Of a stretch of 64,000 bases of DNA, positions 46,083-54,277 are shown piece after piece. Where the stretch lies: the NCBI GenBank assembly GCA_021739635.1, contig JAIPBH010000001.1, positions 1 to 64,000 on the forward strand. The letters are read 5' to 3'. The position numbers and the translations under genes are program-made. The notes below the pieces were generated by a model that saw nothing but the letters and a program-made list of their open reading frames with translations, did not search any database and had not been told where the DNA came from. How positions within the stretch are numbered: the first letter of the stretch is position 1; each line of letters starts with the position of its first letter. This DNA is from Flavobacteriaceae bacterium. GTDB taxonomy: Bacteria > Bacteroidota > Bacteroidia > Flavobacteriales > Flavobacteriaceae.

Positions 46083-49000
46083 ATGAAAAAATTTAATTAT
46101 TTAAATATATTTTTAATTTATTTCCTTTTCTTAGGATTGAACTATACATATGCGCAATACGAGCCCTCTATACTTTTCTATAACAACTCTAACCAATTGG
46201 TATATGTTTCCGACAAAGATGGTAATCATATTCCTGATTTTAGTTTTGCAGGCTATAAAAATGGTGAGGCAGCTTTACCAAATGTAGCAGTTGTTAAACA
46301 GATAAGTCCTGTAGCTGGTGATAATACAGCACATATTCAAGCTGCAATTAACGAGGTTGGAGCAATACCGCTAAATGCAAATGGACACAGAGGAGCATTA
46401 TTATTGTTACCTGGAGAGTATCGTGTGAATGGTGTATTAAATATTAACAAAGCTGGGGTTATACTTCGAGGATCTGGTGACGGTCAAGACCCTTCATTAA
46501 ATACTGTGATTATTGGTGTAGGAAACACACCCAAAGAACGAACCCTAATTACTATAGGGACAAATATCAAAAACGGTTTTAAACCAGAAGCCGCAGGAAC
46601 TAGACAAAACATAATTAGTCCATACATTCCTGCTGGCAGCAGAACTATTCAAGTTACAAATGCATCAGTTTTTAATGTGGGTGATAATATTATTATAAAA
46701 CATCCTAGCACAAGTGAATGGTTAAAAAAAGTTGAATATGGTGGTGTAGGTGCAGACACCCCTTGGCAGCCTGGCGAAATAGATTTGGTTTTTAATAGGT
46801 ATATTACAAAAATAGATGGAAATAGAATTCAGGTGAATACACCCATTTATGACGTATTAGACAGGTCTTTATCTCAATCTTACGTTTATAAGTACAATGG
46901 CAATAATCAAATAAAAGAATGTGGAATTGAAAATTTACGAATTTTTGTAGAATCTTCTGGTGTCACGGGTAGAGACCATATCGATACATGTATTAATATG
47001 GTAGGAGTAGATAATTCTTGGGTAAAAGGTGTAACTGCTTTAAGAATGAGTTATTCTGGTGTTAAATTCGCTGAAGCAACCCGTTGTTCAGTTGTAGATA
47101 CCAAAGTTCTAGAGGTGCATGGCCCACTTTCTGGTGGATGGAGATATAATTTTAATGTAGAAGATCATTGTAATAATATTCTTTTCAATAATTGTACAGC
47201 CTCAAATGGTAGGCATTCATTTGTTGCCAATGGAGCGAGTGATGTTAATGGAATTGTTTTTACCAATTGTTTATCTTCTGGTGATTATACAAGTTCTGAA
47301 AATCATAGAAGATGGGCTCAAGGTATGCTTTTTGATAATATTTCTTGGAGAAATACAAATGCAGGTTTTATTTTAGGATTGCACAATAGAGGAAGCTATG
47401 GAACTGGTCATGGTTGGACGCTAACCAATGGTGTAGCATGGAATATAGATGCTCCAGCAAATAAAATTGTAGTTCAAAAACCTCCTATTGGACAGAATTA
47501 TGCTATAGGTTGTAATGCTGCTTATGTAAATGCCAATGGTCCTTTTTTAAAACCAGTAGGGTATATTAATGGAACTGGAAAGACTTTAAAAATTCCTTCT
47601 TTATATGTAGCTCAACTTAATGATAGAAAAACCCATGGTATATTACCTGATACTCCAGGAAAGTTATCAGTAAAAGATTATAAATTTTCTGATACAGAAA
47701 AATTTCTAGAGCTAAGTTGGTATGATGTCTCAATAGAGGAAACCAATTATGTTTTAGAACGCTCTTCAGATGGAGTCTCTTTTCAAACAATTGCAACACT
47801 TCCCGCAAATACAGAAACTTATATAGATACAGATTTGCAACAAGCTAACTATTTTTACAGGGTAAAAGCGAGAAATGCCATTGGTACTTCCCCAGCATCA
47901 AATACAACCCAGTCAATTGAATCTCAAGGGTCAATAACTTACTATGTAAAAGCAGGCGGATTAAACACAAATGATGGTTTGAGTGAAGCTAGTGCTTTCC
48001 CTACAATAAGTAAAGCAATTACTACAGCAAACGACGGAGATACTATAATTATAGTTGGTTCTATAAATCAAGTTGATCAGGTTACGTTATCTAAGTCTGT
48101 TTTAATTGAAGGAAAAAACAATGCTACCATTAACGGAGTTGATGGTGGAACTGTTGCTAAGATGTTTACACTTTCAGGAACAGGATTAGCAGTTTCATTT
48201 ACAGATATTTCCTTTCAAGGAAGTACTAATAAAAGCATATCTAATGGTGGAGTGTTTTTAATTACTGGCGATTCAGATATTTATTTTATCAATTGTGTTT
48301 TTGATGGTAATTCTACATTAGGAGATTTTTCTGGTGGAGCAATTTATATAAGCAATGGAAGATTAACTGCAACAAATACACTTTTTAAAAATAATACTGC
48401 TGGAAAAAGTGGCGGTGCAATCTATATTAATGCTTCTTTAAATCCAATAATTAATTTAACAGAATGTACTTTTTATAATAATTTGGCAGAGGGTGTTGGT
48501 AATTCCGACGGTGGTGGAGCAATTTTATCAGAGGGTTTACCAAATACTTTTCCAGGCCAGCTGACAATAATAAATTCTACTTTTTTTCAAAATTATATAG
48601 CGAGAAGTAATCTAGATTACGGGGCAATCAGATCTACAAATACAAATATTTCTGTAACTAATAGCTTATTTTATAATAATAAAATTAATGGTGGTACTGG
48701 AGCTTCTAGTGATTTTGGTTCTGCTCCTGGAGGAGAGCAATCTTTCACCTATTCTATAGGCGAGTGGATTAGCAGCAATGTTGATACAAGATCTAATTTT
48801 ATTTCATTTGTAAAAGGAAATTTAGATCCAAATGAAGTAGCAGCAGATTTAACAGCTTCAAATTTACGTTTTGATGAATCATTAGGAAAAGTAATTTATG
48901 ATAATGTTTCTCAAGGAATTGATAGTCCTGTTGATTTTGGTGACGATGGTGAAGATGTTGGTGCTTGGAATTCAGAATTCACATTAAGTTTTGAAGATTC

Positions 49001-49238
49001 AGATGTTAACGATTTGATGATTTTTTATGAAAGTCAAAACAAAAGATTAAGGATAAAAAAATCTAGTGGCGAAGCACTAAATATTGAAATTTATAATATT
49101 TTAGGCGCTAAAGTATTTACTATAAAAAACATTCGTAAAGCTCAATCGATATATTTAGATCAGATGTCAAATGGATTGTACATATTAATTGCAGATTATT
49201 CAGGTAATTTTTTTTCAAAGAAGATTTTGATTAATTAA
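46083..49238 (+). CDS. Pectate-lyase-like / beta-helix protein with FN3 and T9SS domains
   Basis: The start at 46083 gives a clean signal peptide (MKKFNYLNIFLIYFLFLG to TYAQ); an upstream ATG at 46041 adds 14 residues and is less likely. Residues ~25-510 are a right-handed beta-helix of the pectate-lyase/GH55 superfamily (HIPDFSFAGYKNGE, GHRGALLLLPGEYRVNG, GVILRGSGDG). Residues ~525-610 are a fibronectin-III-like domain (LSWYDVSIEETNYVLERSSD). From ~620 comes a second beta-helix (TYYVKAGGLNTNDGLSEASA), then SPVDFGDDGEDVGAWNSEF and a type A T9SS tail. The second half is the cassette shared with the 4267-5586 and 5704-9957 proteins. The first beta-helix may be catalytic (lyase or hydrolase), but no active-site residues can be assigned. 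Confidence 0.85.
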   Translation: MKKFNYLNIFLIYFLFLGLNYTYAQYEPSILFYNNSNQLVYVSDKDGNHIPDFSFAGYKNGEAALPNVAVVKQISPVAGDNTAHIQAAINEVGAIPLNANGHRGALLLLPGEYRVNGVLNINKAGVILRGSGDGQDPSLNTVIIGVGNTPKERTLITIGTNIKNGFKPEAAGTRQNIISPYIPAGSRTIQVTNASVFNVGDNIIIKHPSTSEWLKKVEYGGVGADTPWQPGEIDLVFNRYITKIDGNRIQVNTPIYDVLDRSLSQSYVYKYNGNNQIKECGIENLRIFVESSGVTGRDHIDTCINMVGVDNSWVKGVTALRMSYSGVKFAEATRCSVVDTKVLEVHGPLSGGWRYNFNVEDHCNNILFNNCTASNGRHSFVANGASDVNGIVFTNCLSSGDYTSSENHRRWAQGMLFDNISWRNTNAGFILGLHNRGSYGTGHGWTLTNGVAWNIDAPANKIVVQKPPIGQNYAIGCNAAYVNANGPFLKPVGYINGTGKTLKIPSLYVAQLNDRKTHGILPDTPGKLSVKDYKFSDTEKFLELSWYDVSIEETNYVLERSSDGVSFQTIATLPANTETYIDTDLQQANYFYRVKARNAIGTSPASNTTQSIESQGSITYYVKAGGLNTNDGLSEASAFPTISKAITTANDGDTIIIVGSINQVDQVTLSKSVLIEGKNNATINGVDGGTVAKMFTLSGTGLAVSFTDISFQGSTNKSISNGGVFLITGDSDIYFINCVFDGNSTLGDFSGGAIYISNGRLTATNTLFKNNTAGKSGGAIYINASLNPIINLTECTFYNNLAEGVGNSDGGGAILSEGLPNTFPGQLTIINSTFFQNYIARSNLDYGAIRSTNTNISVTNSLFYNNKINGGTGASSDFGSAPGGEQSFTYSIGEWISSNVDTRSNFISFVKGNLDPNEVAADLTASNLRFDESLGKVIYDNVSQGIDSPVDFGDDGEDVGAWNSEFTLSFEDSDVNDLMIFYESQNKRLRIKKSSGEALNIEIYNILGAKVFTIKNIRKAQSIYLDQMSNGLYILIADYSGNFFSKKILIN

Positions 49239-49504
49239 ATGTAGTTTTTAAGAAATTAAAATTATTATTAATAGCTTTTAGTTATTATAATACTATTAGC
49301 GTAATTAAATATCTAAAAAGAGTAGAGTTACCATTGGTGAACTAAAGTTAGGTATGATTTATTTCCAAAAACAGGATAGTTAAAAGAGAACAATTAGTAG
49401 TATTTGTTAATTATAAAATGAATAATTATTGAGTGTTAAATACAGAAAGGTAAAGTGTTTTCTTTTCTTCAATTTATAAATAAATTTAAGGGTTCTCAAA
49501 GTAA

Positions 49505-49690
49505 AAACTTAATTATAAAATTGTAGACAGAAGACCAGTCGATGTTATAGCGGCTTATGCTGATAATACAAATGCTAATACTATTTTAGAATCTATGGCA
49601 AAATTGACTTTAAAGAATCTTAAGTATTTTCTTGGAAGTGGGAGAAAAACCTTAATATTAAATAATAATTTCAATAAAATTGAATTGTAA
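49505..49690 (+). pseudogene. Gene remnant ending in a TAATG overlap with the FGE gene
   Basis: A stop-free frame after TAA at 49502 reads VDRRPVDVIAAYADN and ends with TAA at 49688-49690, whose last base starts the ATG of the next gene. It has no plausible start, yet the TAATG overlap is typical of coupled genes, suggesting the 3' end of a deleted upstream gene. The family is not recognised. The rest of the 49239-49504 gap shows no gene. Confidence 0.35.
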
Positions 49691-50820
49691 TGAATATTTT
49701 AAAAACAACAAAAAGAAAATACCTATTTATAATGACGCTTTCTGTTTTTTTAATATTGAGCTGTAAAAAGCAAAGCTATAAAGAATTAGAAACCAATAAT
49801 TTTTGTTACAATACCATTTCTGAAAAGTTAATGGATAGTCTCATACATAATCCTCCGCAAGGAATGGTTTGGATACCTGGAGGTGTTTTTTTACAAGGTG
49901 CAGTGCCACAAGACAATATGGCAATGAAATACGAAAAGCCACAACATCAAGTGCTAGTTTGTGGATTTTTTATGGATTACACTGAAATAACCAATGCTGC
50001 GTTTTCAAGATTTGTTGAAGAAACCGGATATATTACCATTGCAGAGCGCCAGATAAATTGGGAAGACATGAAAAAACAATTACCAGCAGGTACATCTAAA
50101 CCCCATGATTCGATATTACAACCAGGATCGTTAATGTTTAAAAAAACCAAAGAATCAGTACCAAATTTATACGATTTTTCACAATGGTGGCGCTGGGTAA
50201 TAGGAGTCAATTGGAAACATCCCGTTGGAGCGGACAGTCATTTAGAAGGTAAAGAAAATCATCCTGTAGTACATGTTTCATATGAAGATGCCGAAGCATA
50301 TTGTAAATGGGCAGGAAGACGTTTACCAACAGAAGCCGAATGGGAGTTTGCAGCTAGAGGAAATAAAACGAGCACAACTTATTTTTGGGGTAATGATATT
50401 TCAAAGCTCTCCGAACAAGCCAATAGTTGGGAAGGGGAATTTCCAGTTAACAATACTTTAGAAGATGGTTTTGAAAGAACAGCACCTGTAAAATCCTACC
50501 CACCAAATGATTTTGGTTTATATGATATGGCTGGTAATGTATGGGAATATACATCAGATTGGTATAACGTTACTTATTATAATGAGTTAGCAGCTAAAAA
50601 CAAAACTATTTATAATCCCAAAGGTGCAGATAAAGCATACAATCCGAATAATCCTTATTTACAAGAAAAGATAATAAAGGGCGGTTCATTTTTATGCAGC
50701 GATTCATATTGTGCTAGTTATAGGGTGTCTTCTAGGATGGGAACTAGTATAGATTCCTCTGCTGAACATATTGGTTTTAGAACGGTTGTAACACTTCAAG
50801 AGTTATTACTGAAAAAATAA
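49690..50820 (+). CDS. Formylglycine-generating enzyme family lipoprotein (sulfatase-modifying factor)
   Basis: Lipoprotein signal (LILSC). The FGE-sulfatase domain runs from MVWIPGGVFLQG to IGFRTVV and includes FFMDYTEITNAAFSRFVEE, HPVVHVSYEDAEAYCKWAGR, RLPTEAEWEFAARG, GLYDMAGNVWEYTSDW and KGGSFLCSDSYCASYR. Cys336 and Cys341 match the copper-binding active-site pair of aerobic FGE (Cys336/Cys341 in the human enzyme), so this is probably a true FGE rather than a family member lacking the cysteines. It oxidises the CxPSR/CxPAR cysteine of type I sulfatases to formylglycine. Six sulfatase domains in the window are the obvious clients, and the export signal implies maturation outside the cytoplasm. 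Confidence 0.9.
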   Translation: MNILKTTKRKYLFIMTLSVFLILSCKKQSYKELETNNFCYNTISEKLMDSLIHNPPQGMVWIPGGVFLQGAVPQDNMAMKYEKPQHQVLVCGFFMDYTEITNAAFSRFVEETGYITIAERQINWEDMKKQLPAGTSKPHDSILQPGSLMFKKTKESVPNLYDFSQWWRWVIGVNWKHPVGADSHLEGKENHPVVHVSYEDAEAYCKWAGRRLPTEAEWEFAARGNKTSTTYFWGNDISKLSEQANSWEGEFPVNNTLEDGFERTAPVKSYPPNDFGLYDMAGNVWEYTSDWYNVTYYNELAAKNKTIYNPKGADKAYNPNNPYLQEKIIKGGSFLCSDSYCASYRVSSRMGTSIDSSAEHIGFRTVVTLQELLLKK

Positions 50821-50859
50821 AGCTTCATATTAAGGTTTTTGAAGTTTAATTTTTTTTAT
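50820..50859 (+). terminator. Probable terminator of the FGE gene
   Basis: AAGCTTCA / TGAAGTTT form an 8-bp stem with one G-T pair, followed by AATTTTTTTT, immediately after the stop codon. Confidence 0.55.
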
Positions 50860-51001
50860 TTTCTCAAGATAGAATAAGTGAATAAAAAACTTTAAAAAAT
50901 ATTATATTTGATAAGGTAATGAAGAATTGATGTTTCACTATTGTTTCACGTGTTAAGTAATAAAGGCTGGTAAGTCAATAGTTTTAGGGATTTAAGCGAA
51001 T

Positions 51002-51025
51002 AGTTCGAATCCCTTCGCGGTCACT
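51002..51025 (+). other. tRNA 3'-end fragment, candidate attachment site
   Basis: AGTTCGAATCCCTTCGCGGT and the next bases look like a tRNA T-loop (TTCGAAT, 51004-51010), T-stem 3' strand (CCCTT) and acceptor 3' strand (CGCGGTC) with discriminator A51023. The matching 5' halves (AAGGG before the loop, GACCGCG at a 5' end) are absent upstream, so no full tRNA exists here. It lies between the last PUL gene and the first housekeeping gene and is followed at once by a strong terminator. Such 3' fragments are what integration into a tRNA gene leaves behind. Confidence 0.5.
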
Positions 51026-51029
51026 AAAC

Positions 51030-51072
51030 AAATCCTAATATGTTATATATTTAACGTGTTAGGATTTTTTTT
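51030..51072 (+). terminator. Strong rho-independent terminator after the tRNA fragment
   Basis: AAATCCTAA (51030-51038) pairs with TTAGGATTT (51059-51067), with an inner GTTA/TAAC pairing and eight T residues. No gene immediately precedes it except the tRNA fragment, so it is probably the terminator of the original tRNA gene. Confidence 0.85.
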
Positions 51073-51151
51073 ATTTCTACATTTAACAAAGCAACACATA
51101 ATAATTTTTTAAGCTCTTGTAATTTTCATAACTCATTATCGTTATACTAAA

Positions 51152-52003
51152 ATGCTAACCATCTTATTCATAGAAAAATACACAGTAGGAAGTAAAATTA
51201 TACTTGCCATATTTTTTGCAATTCTCTTATATATGCTCTTGCAATTTGCTGTCAAATTATTAGAAATGGGTTATGTGTTGAAATATAAAAAACCTTTTTT
51301 TGTTCATTTTTATACCTTCTTAAGAAAGCTAAATCCACAACAAAAATTCATTTTAAAAAGTCAGTTTGCATTTTATAATAAACTTTCTGAAAAAGATAAA
51401 ACGTATTTTGAGCATCGTGTTGCCTCATTCATAAATGACAAAGATTTTATAGGTAGAAATGATATTGCAATTTCAGATGAAATGAAGGTATTAATAGCAG
51501 CTACATCTGTTATGTTAACTTTTGGTTTTAGAGATTTTTATATAGGATTAATTCATAAAATAGTTGTGTACCCTGAAAAATTCTACTCTAAAACCAATCA
51601 AAATTACCACAAAGGAGAGTTTAATCCGAAACTAAAAACACTAGTGATTTCGTGGGCAGACTTTAAACTAGGATTTCAAACAACCAAGGATAACATTAAT
51701 CTTGGCATACATGAATTTGTGCATGCCATTCACTTAAATAGTTTAAATGAACGAGATATAAGTTCAACTATTTTTAGTGATACATTTAAAGAGTTAACAG
51801 AAACACTTGCTAATAATGAAGTATTACGTAACCAATTAGCAGAATCTCATTACATTAGAAAGTATGCCTTTACTAATCAATTTGAATTTCTTGCTGTTAT
51901 AATTGAAAGTTTTATAGAAACACCACTAGAATTTAAATTACAATTTCCTGAAATTTATTTCAAAATAAGGCAGATGCTAAATTTTAATTTTGCAGGATAT
52001 TAA
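51152..52003 (+). CDS. MtfA-like zinc-dependent peptidase
   Basis: One N-terminal membrane segment (about residues 15-36) is followed by a cytoplasmic domain with the gluzincin motif HEFVHAIH (His187, Glu188, His191) and a downstream Glu-containing helix (FEFLAVIIESF), as in the MtfA (DgsA anti-repressor) family. 283 residues. Enterobacterial MtfA links to glucose-transport regulation; whether that applies here is unknown, and the membrane anchor differs from soluble MtfA. First gene on the housekeeping side of the junction; it converges on the small gene at 52031. Confidence 0.8.
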   Translation: MLTILFIEKYTVGSKIILAIFFAILLYMLLQFAVKLLEMGYVLKYKKPFFVHFYTFLRKLNPQQKFILKSQFAFYNKLSEKDKTYFEHRVASFINDKDFIGRNDIAISDEMKVLIAATSVMLTFGFRDFYIGLIHKIVVYPEKFYSKTNQNYHKGEFNPKLKTLVISWADFKLGFQTTKDNINLGIHEFVHAIHLNSLNERDISSTIFSDTFKELTETLANNEVLRNQLAESHYIRKYAFTNQFEFLAVIIESFIETPLEFKLQFPEIYFKIRQMLNFNFAGY

Positions 52004-52030
52004 AGTATTATAAATCTGGTTATAAGTCAA

Positions 52031-52231
52031 TTATTGACTATTTACCAATTTACCATTTTTAAATTTACCTAAAATGATAACCTCTTTACTTCTTTCATAT
52101 TCCTTAGCGGCACGCAACATTTGATCACTGCTATCTCTTCGAATTTTTACTCCAGTATTGGAGTTTTTATTTCTAATTTCAATATAATATCCATCTCTAA
52201 GTTCTGCGGGTTTAGTTGCAGGTCTTCCCAT
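52031..52231 (-). CDS. Small conserved flavobacterial protein of unknown function
   Basis: 66 residues, highly charged, opening MGRPATKPAELRDGYYIEIR and containing GVKIRRDSSDQMLRAAKEYE. No signal peptide or membrane segment. It has the feel of a compact basic cytoplasmic protein, perhaps nucleic-acid binding, but I know no function. A 10-bp inverted repeat lies 18-45 bp upstream of its start. Confidence 0.65.
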   Translation of the reverse strand: MGRPATKPAELRDGYYIEIRNKNSNTGVKIRRDSSDQMLRAAKEYERSKEVIILGKFKNGKLVNSQ

Positions 52232-52248
52232 AATTAATAAAGCTTTTA

Positions 52249-52276
52249 AACATTTAAAACTTTTTGTTTAAATGTT
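52249..52276. promoter_or_regulatory. Inverted repeat upstream of the small conserved gene
   Basis: AACATTTAAA / TTTAAATGTT with an 8-nt spacer, 18-45 bp before the start at 52231. It could be an operator or a leader hairpin. The remaining ~250 bp up to the rpe stop codon at 52533 hold no recognisable gene. Confidence 0.35.
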
Positions 52277-52532
52277 GTTAGTAATCTAAAATGTAATGAT
52301 TGTAATTAATCAAGTCTCGCAAGATAATTAAAACTTAATCAATAATTTATTTAAAAGCGCTATATAGTATATTATTTAATTATTCTTAAATAGCTGTTTT
52401 CAATGAAATATGTATAATTTCTTTTGTTTTATTGAAAATTAACAACTTTTTATTGAAAATATTGATCTAGGTGTCAATAAATAACAAAACATTAAGAAAA
52501 TATAGCTTTTCCTATATGAGCAAAATAAATTT

Positions 52533-53195
52533 TTAAGAATTTGCTATTTCTTTTAAATTCTTAATGGTTTCAATAGGTTGAGTACTTTTAAATACAAAGC
52601 TTCCTGCAACTAGAACATCTGCACCAGCATCTGCTAATTTTTTAGCGTTTAAACTAGATACACCTCCATCAATTTCTATAACAGTAGAGGCTCCTTTTTT
52701 CATAATTAATTCTTTAAGTTGTTTTATTTTATTGTAGGTGTTTTCAATAAAGCTTTGCCCACCAAAACCGGGATTAACACTCATAATAAGCACTAAATCA
52801 ATATCGTTAATGGTGTCTTCTAATACATTAATATTTGTATGAGGATTTAACGCTACTCCAGCTTTCATGCCTTCTGTTTTTATAGCTTGTAAGGTTCTGT
52901 GCAAATGAGTACAAGCTTCATAGTGTACAGTTAAAATGTCGCTTCCTAAATCTGCAAAGGTTTTAATATATCTGTCTGGATCAATAATCATTAAATGAAC
53001 ATCAATAGTTTTTTTAGTATGCTTAGTCATAGCACTTAAAACGGGCATACCAAATGAAATATTGGGTACAAAAACGCCATCCATAATATCTATATGAAAC
53101 CAATCAGCATCACTTTGATTAACCATTTCTATATCACGTTGAAGATTACCAAAATCTGCTGCTAAAAGTGAAGGTGCTATAAGTTTTGAGCTCAT
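52533..53195 (-). CDS. rpe: Ribulose-phosphate 3-epimerase
   Basis: Interconverts ribulose-5-phosphate and xylulose-5-phosphate in the pentose phosphate pathway. TIM-barrel motifs are IAPSLLAADFGNL, WFHIDIMDGVFVPNISFG, DVHLMIIDPDRYI, MSVNPGFGGQSF and IEIDGGVSS, with the metal-binding His and Asp residues in their usual places. 220 residues, cytoplasmic. A -7 promoter box (TATTTTTG) lies 22-30 bp upstream on the same strand, after the sigma-gene terminator, so it is transcribed separately. Confidence 0.96.
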   Translation of the reverse strand: MSSKLIAPSLLAADFGNLQRDIEMVNQSDADWFHIDIMDGVFVPNISFGMPVLSAMTKHTKKTIDVHLMIIDPDRYIKTFADLGSDILTVHYEACTHLHRTLQAIKTEGMKAGVALNPHTNINVLEDTINDIDLVLIMSVNPGFGGQSFIENTYNKIKQLKELIMKKGASTVIEIDGGVSSLNAKKLADAGADVLVAGSFVFKSTQPIETIKNLKEIANS

Positions 53196-53217
53196 TTTTT
53201 AATTTAAATTTGTTTGT

Positions 53218-53225
53218 CAAAAATA
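53218..53225 (-). promoter_or_regulatory. Bacteroidota -7 promoter box for rpe
   Basis: TATTTTTG on the minus strand matches TAnnTTTG, 22 bp before the rpe start. No good -33 TTG at the expected spacing. Confidence 0.4.
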
Positions 53226-53231
53226 GTATAA

Positions 53232-53264
53232 AAAAAGCAAACCCTCGGTAATCAGCCGAGGGTT
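53232..53264 (-). terminator. Rho-independent terminator of the sigma factor gene
   Basis: Nine-bp GC-rich stem AACCCTCGG / CCGAGGGTT with a 7-nt loop; on the minus strand it is followed by TGC and seven T residues. Confidence 0.85.
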
Positions 53265-53331
53265 CTTTCATCAATCAAAAAACGAACAGTTATGTTTAAC
53301 TGTTTGTAACTGTAATAGAATACAAATATAG

Positions 53332-54195
53332 TTATCCTAAATAAGTTTTTAAAATTTTACTTCTAGAAGTATGTTTTAAGCGTCTTATGGCTTTTTCTTT
53401 AATTTGACGAACACGTTCACGTGTTAAATCAAATGTTTCACCAATTTCTTCTAAAGTCATTGGATGTTGATTTCCTAAGCCAAAATATAACCGAATCACA
53501 TCGGCTTCACGAGGCGTTAGTGTTTCTAAAGCGCGTTCAATTTCAGTTCGTAAAGATTCGTGTAATAATTCTCTATCTGGGTTTGGAGATTCACCACTGT
53601 TTAAAACATCGTATAAGTTTGAATCTTCTCCTTCAACTAAAGGGGCATCCATACTTACGTGGCGACCAGAGTTTTTCATAGACTCCTTAACATCGTTAAT
53701 GGTCATGTCTAACTCTTTGGCAATTTCTTCAGCACTTGGCGGACGTTCATGGCTTTGCTCTAGAAACGCGAAGGTTTTATTAATTTTGTTAATAGAACCA
53801 ATTTTGTTAAGAGGCAAACGTACAATACGTGATTGCTCAGCTAACGCTTGAAGAATGGATTGACGAATCCACCAAACAGCATACGATATAAATTTAAAAC
53901 CACGTGTTTCATCAAAACGTTGAGCCGCTTTAATTAAACCTAAATTACCTTCATTAATTAAATCGGGCAATGTTAAACCTTGGTTTTGATATTGCTTAGC
54001 TACCGAAACCACGAAACGTAAATTAGCTTTTGTCAACTTCTCTAAAGCAGCTTGATCGCCAGCTTTTATGCGTTGTGCTAATTCTACTTCTTCGTCTGCG
54101 GTAATTAAGTCAACTTTTCCAATTTCTTGTAGATATTTGTCTAACGAAGCGGTTTCTCTGTTGGTTACCTGCTTCGTAATTTTAAGTTGTCTCAT
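53332..54195 (-). CDS. rpoD: Primary RNA polymerase sigma factor (RpoD/SigA type)
   Basis: 287 residues, the short primary sigma form of Bacteroidota that lacks the long region 1.1 and non-conserved insert. Visible regions are 1.2 ([18 protein letters not shown]), 2.1-2.4 ([52 protein letters not shown]), region 3 ([20 protein letters not shown]) and 4.2 ([20 protein letters not shown]). It recognises the TAnnTTTG-type promoters seen in this window. The start is preceded by AGGAGA about ten bases upstream, an uncommonly good Shine-Dalgarno match for this phylum, and by an inverted repeat in the leader. Confidence 0.96.
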   Translation of the reverse strand: MRQLKITKQVTNRETASLDKYLQEIGKVDLITADEEVELAQRIKAGDQAALEKLTKANLRFVVSVAKQYQNQGLTLPDLINEGNLGLIKAAQRFDETRGFKFISYAVWWIRQSILQALAEQSRIVRLPLNKIGSINKINKTFAFLEQSHERPPSAEEIAKELDMTINDVKESMKNSGRHVSMDAPLVEGEDSNLYDVLNSGESPNPDRELLHESLRTEIERALETLTPREADVIRLYFGLGNQHPMTLEEIGETFDLTRERVRQIKEKAIRRLKHTSRSKILKTYLG

Positions 54196-54228
54196 TTAAG
54201 GTTCTCCTGTAATTTTTAAGTGAATTTT

Positions 54229-54256
54229 CTTTACTATGTGGTTATACGTAGTAAAG
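54229..54256. promoter_or_regulatory. Inverted repeat in the sigma-gene leader
   Basis: CTTTACTATG (54229-54238) and CGTAGTAAAG (54247-54256) pair over 10 bp with one G-T, 33-61 bp before the start codon. There is no T-run, so an operator or mRNA leader hairpin is more likely than a terminator. Confidence 0.4.
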
Positions 54257-54277
54257 CTTGTTTTTGTTACAAGAAAT

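Noticed and set aside
50985-51025. Complete tRNA gene
   Set aside because: Only the T-loop and 3' acceptor half are recognisable; no D-arm, anticodon arm or matching 5' acceptor strand lies upstream.
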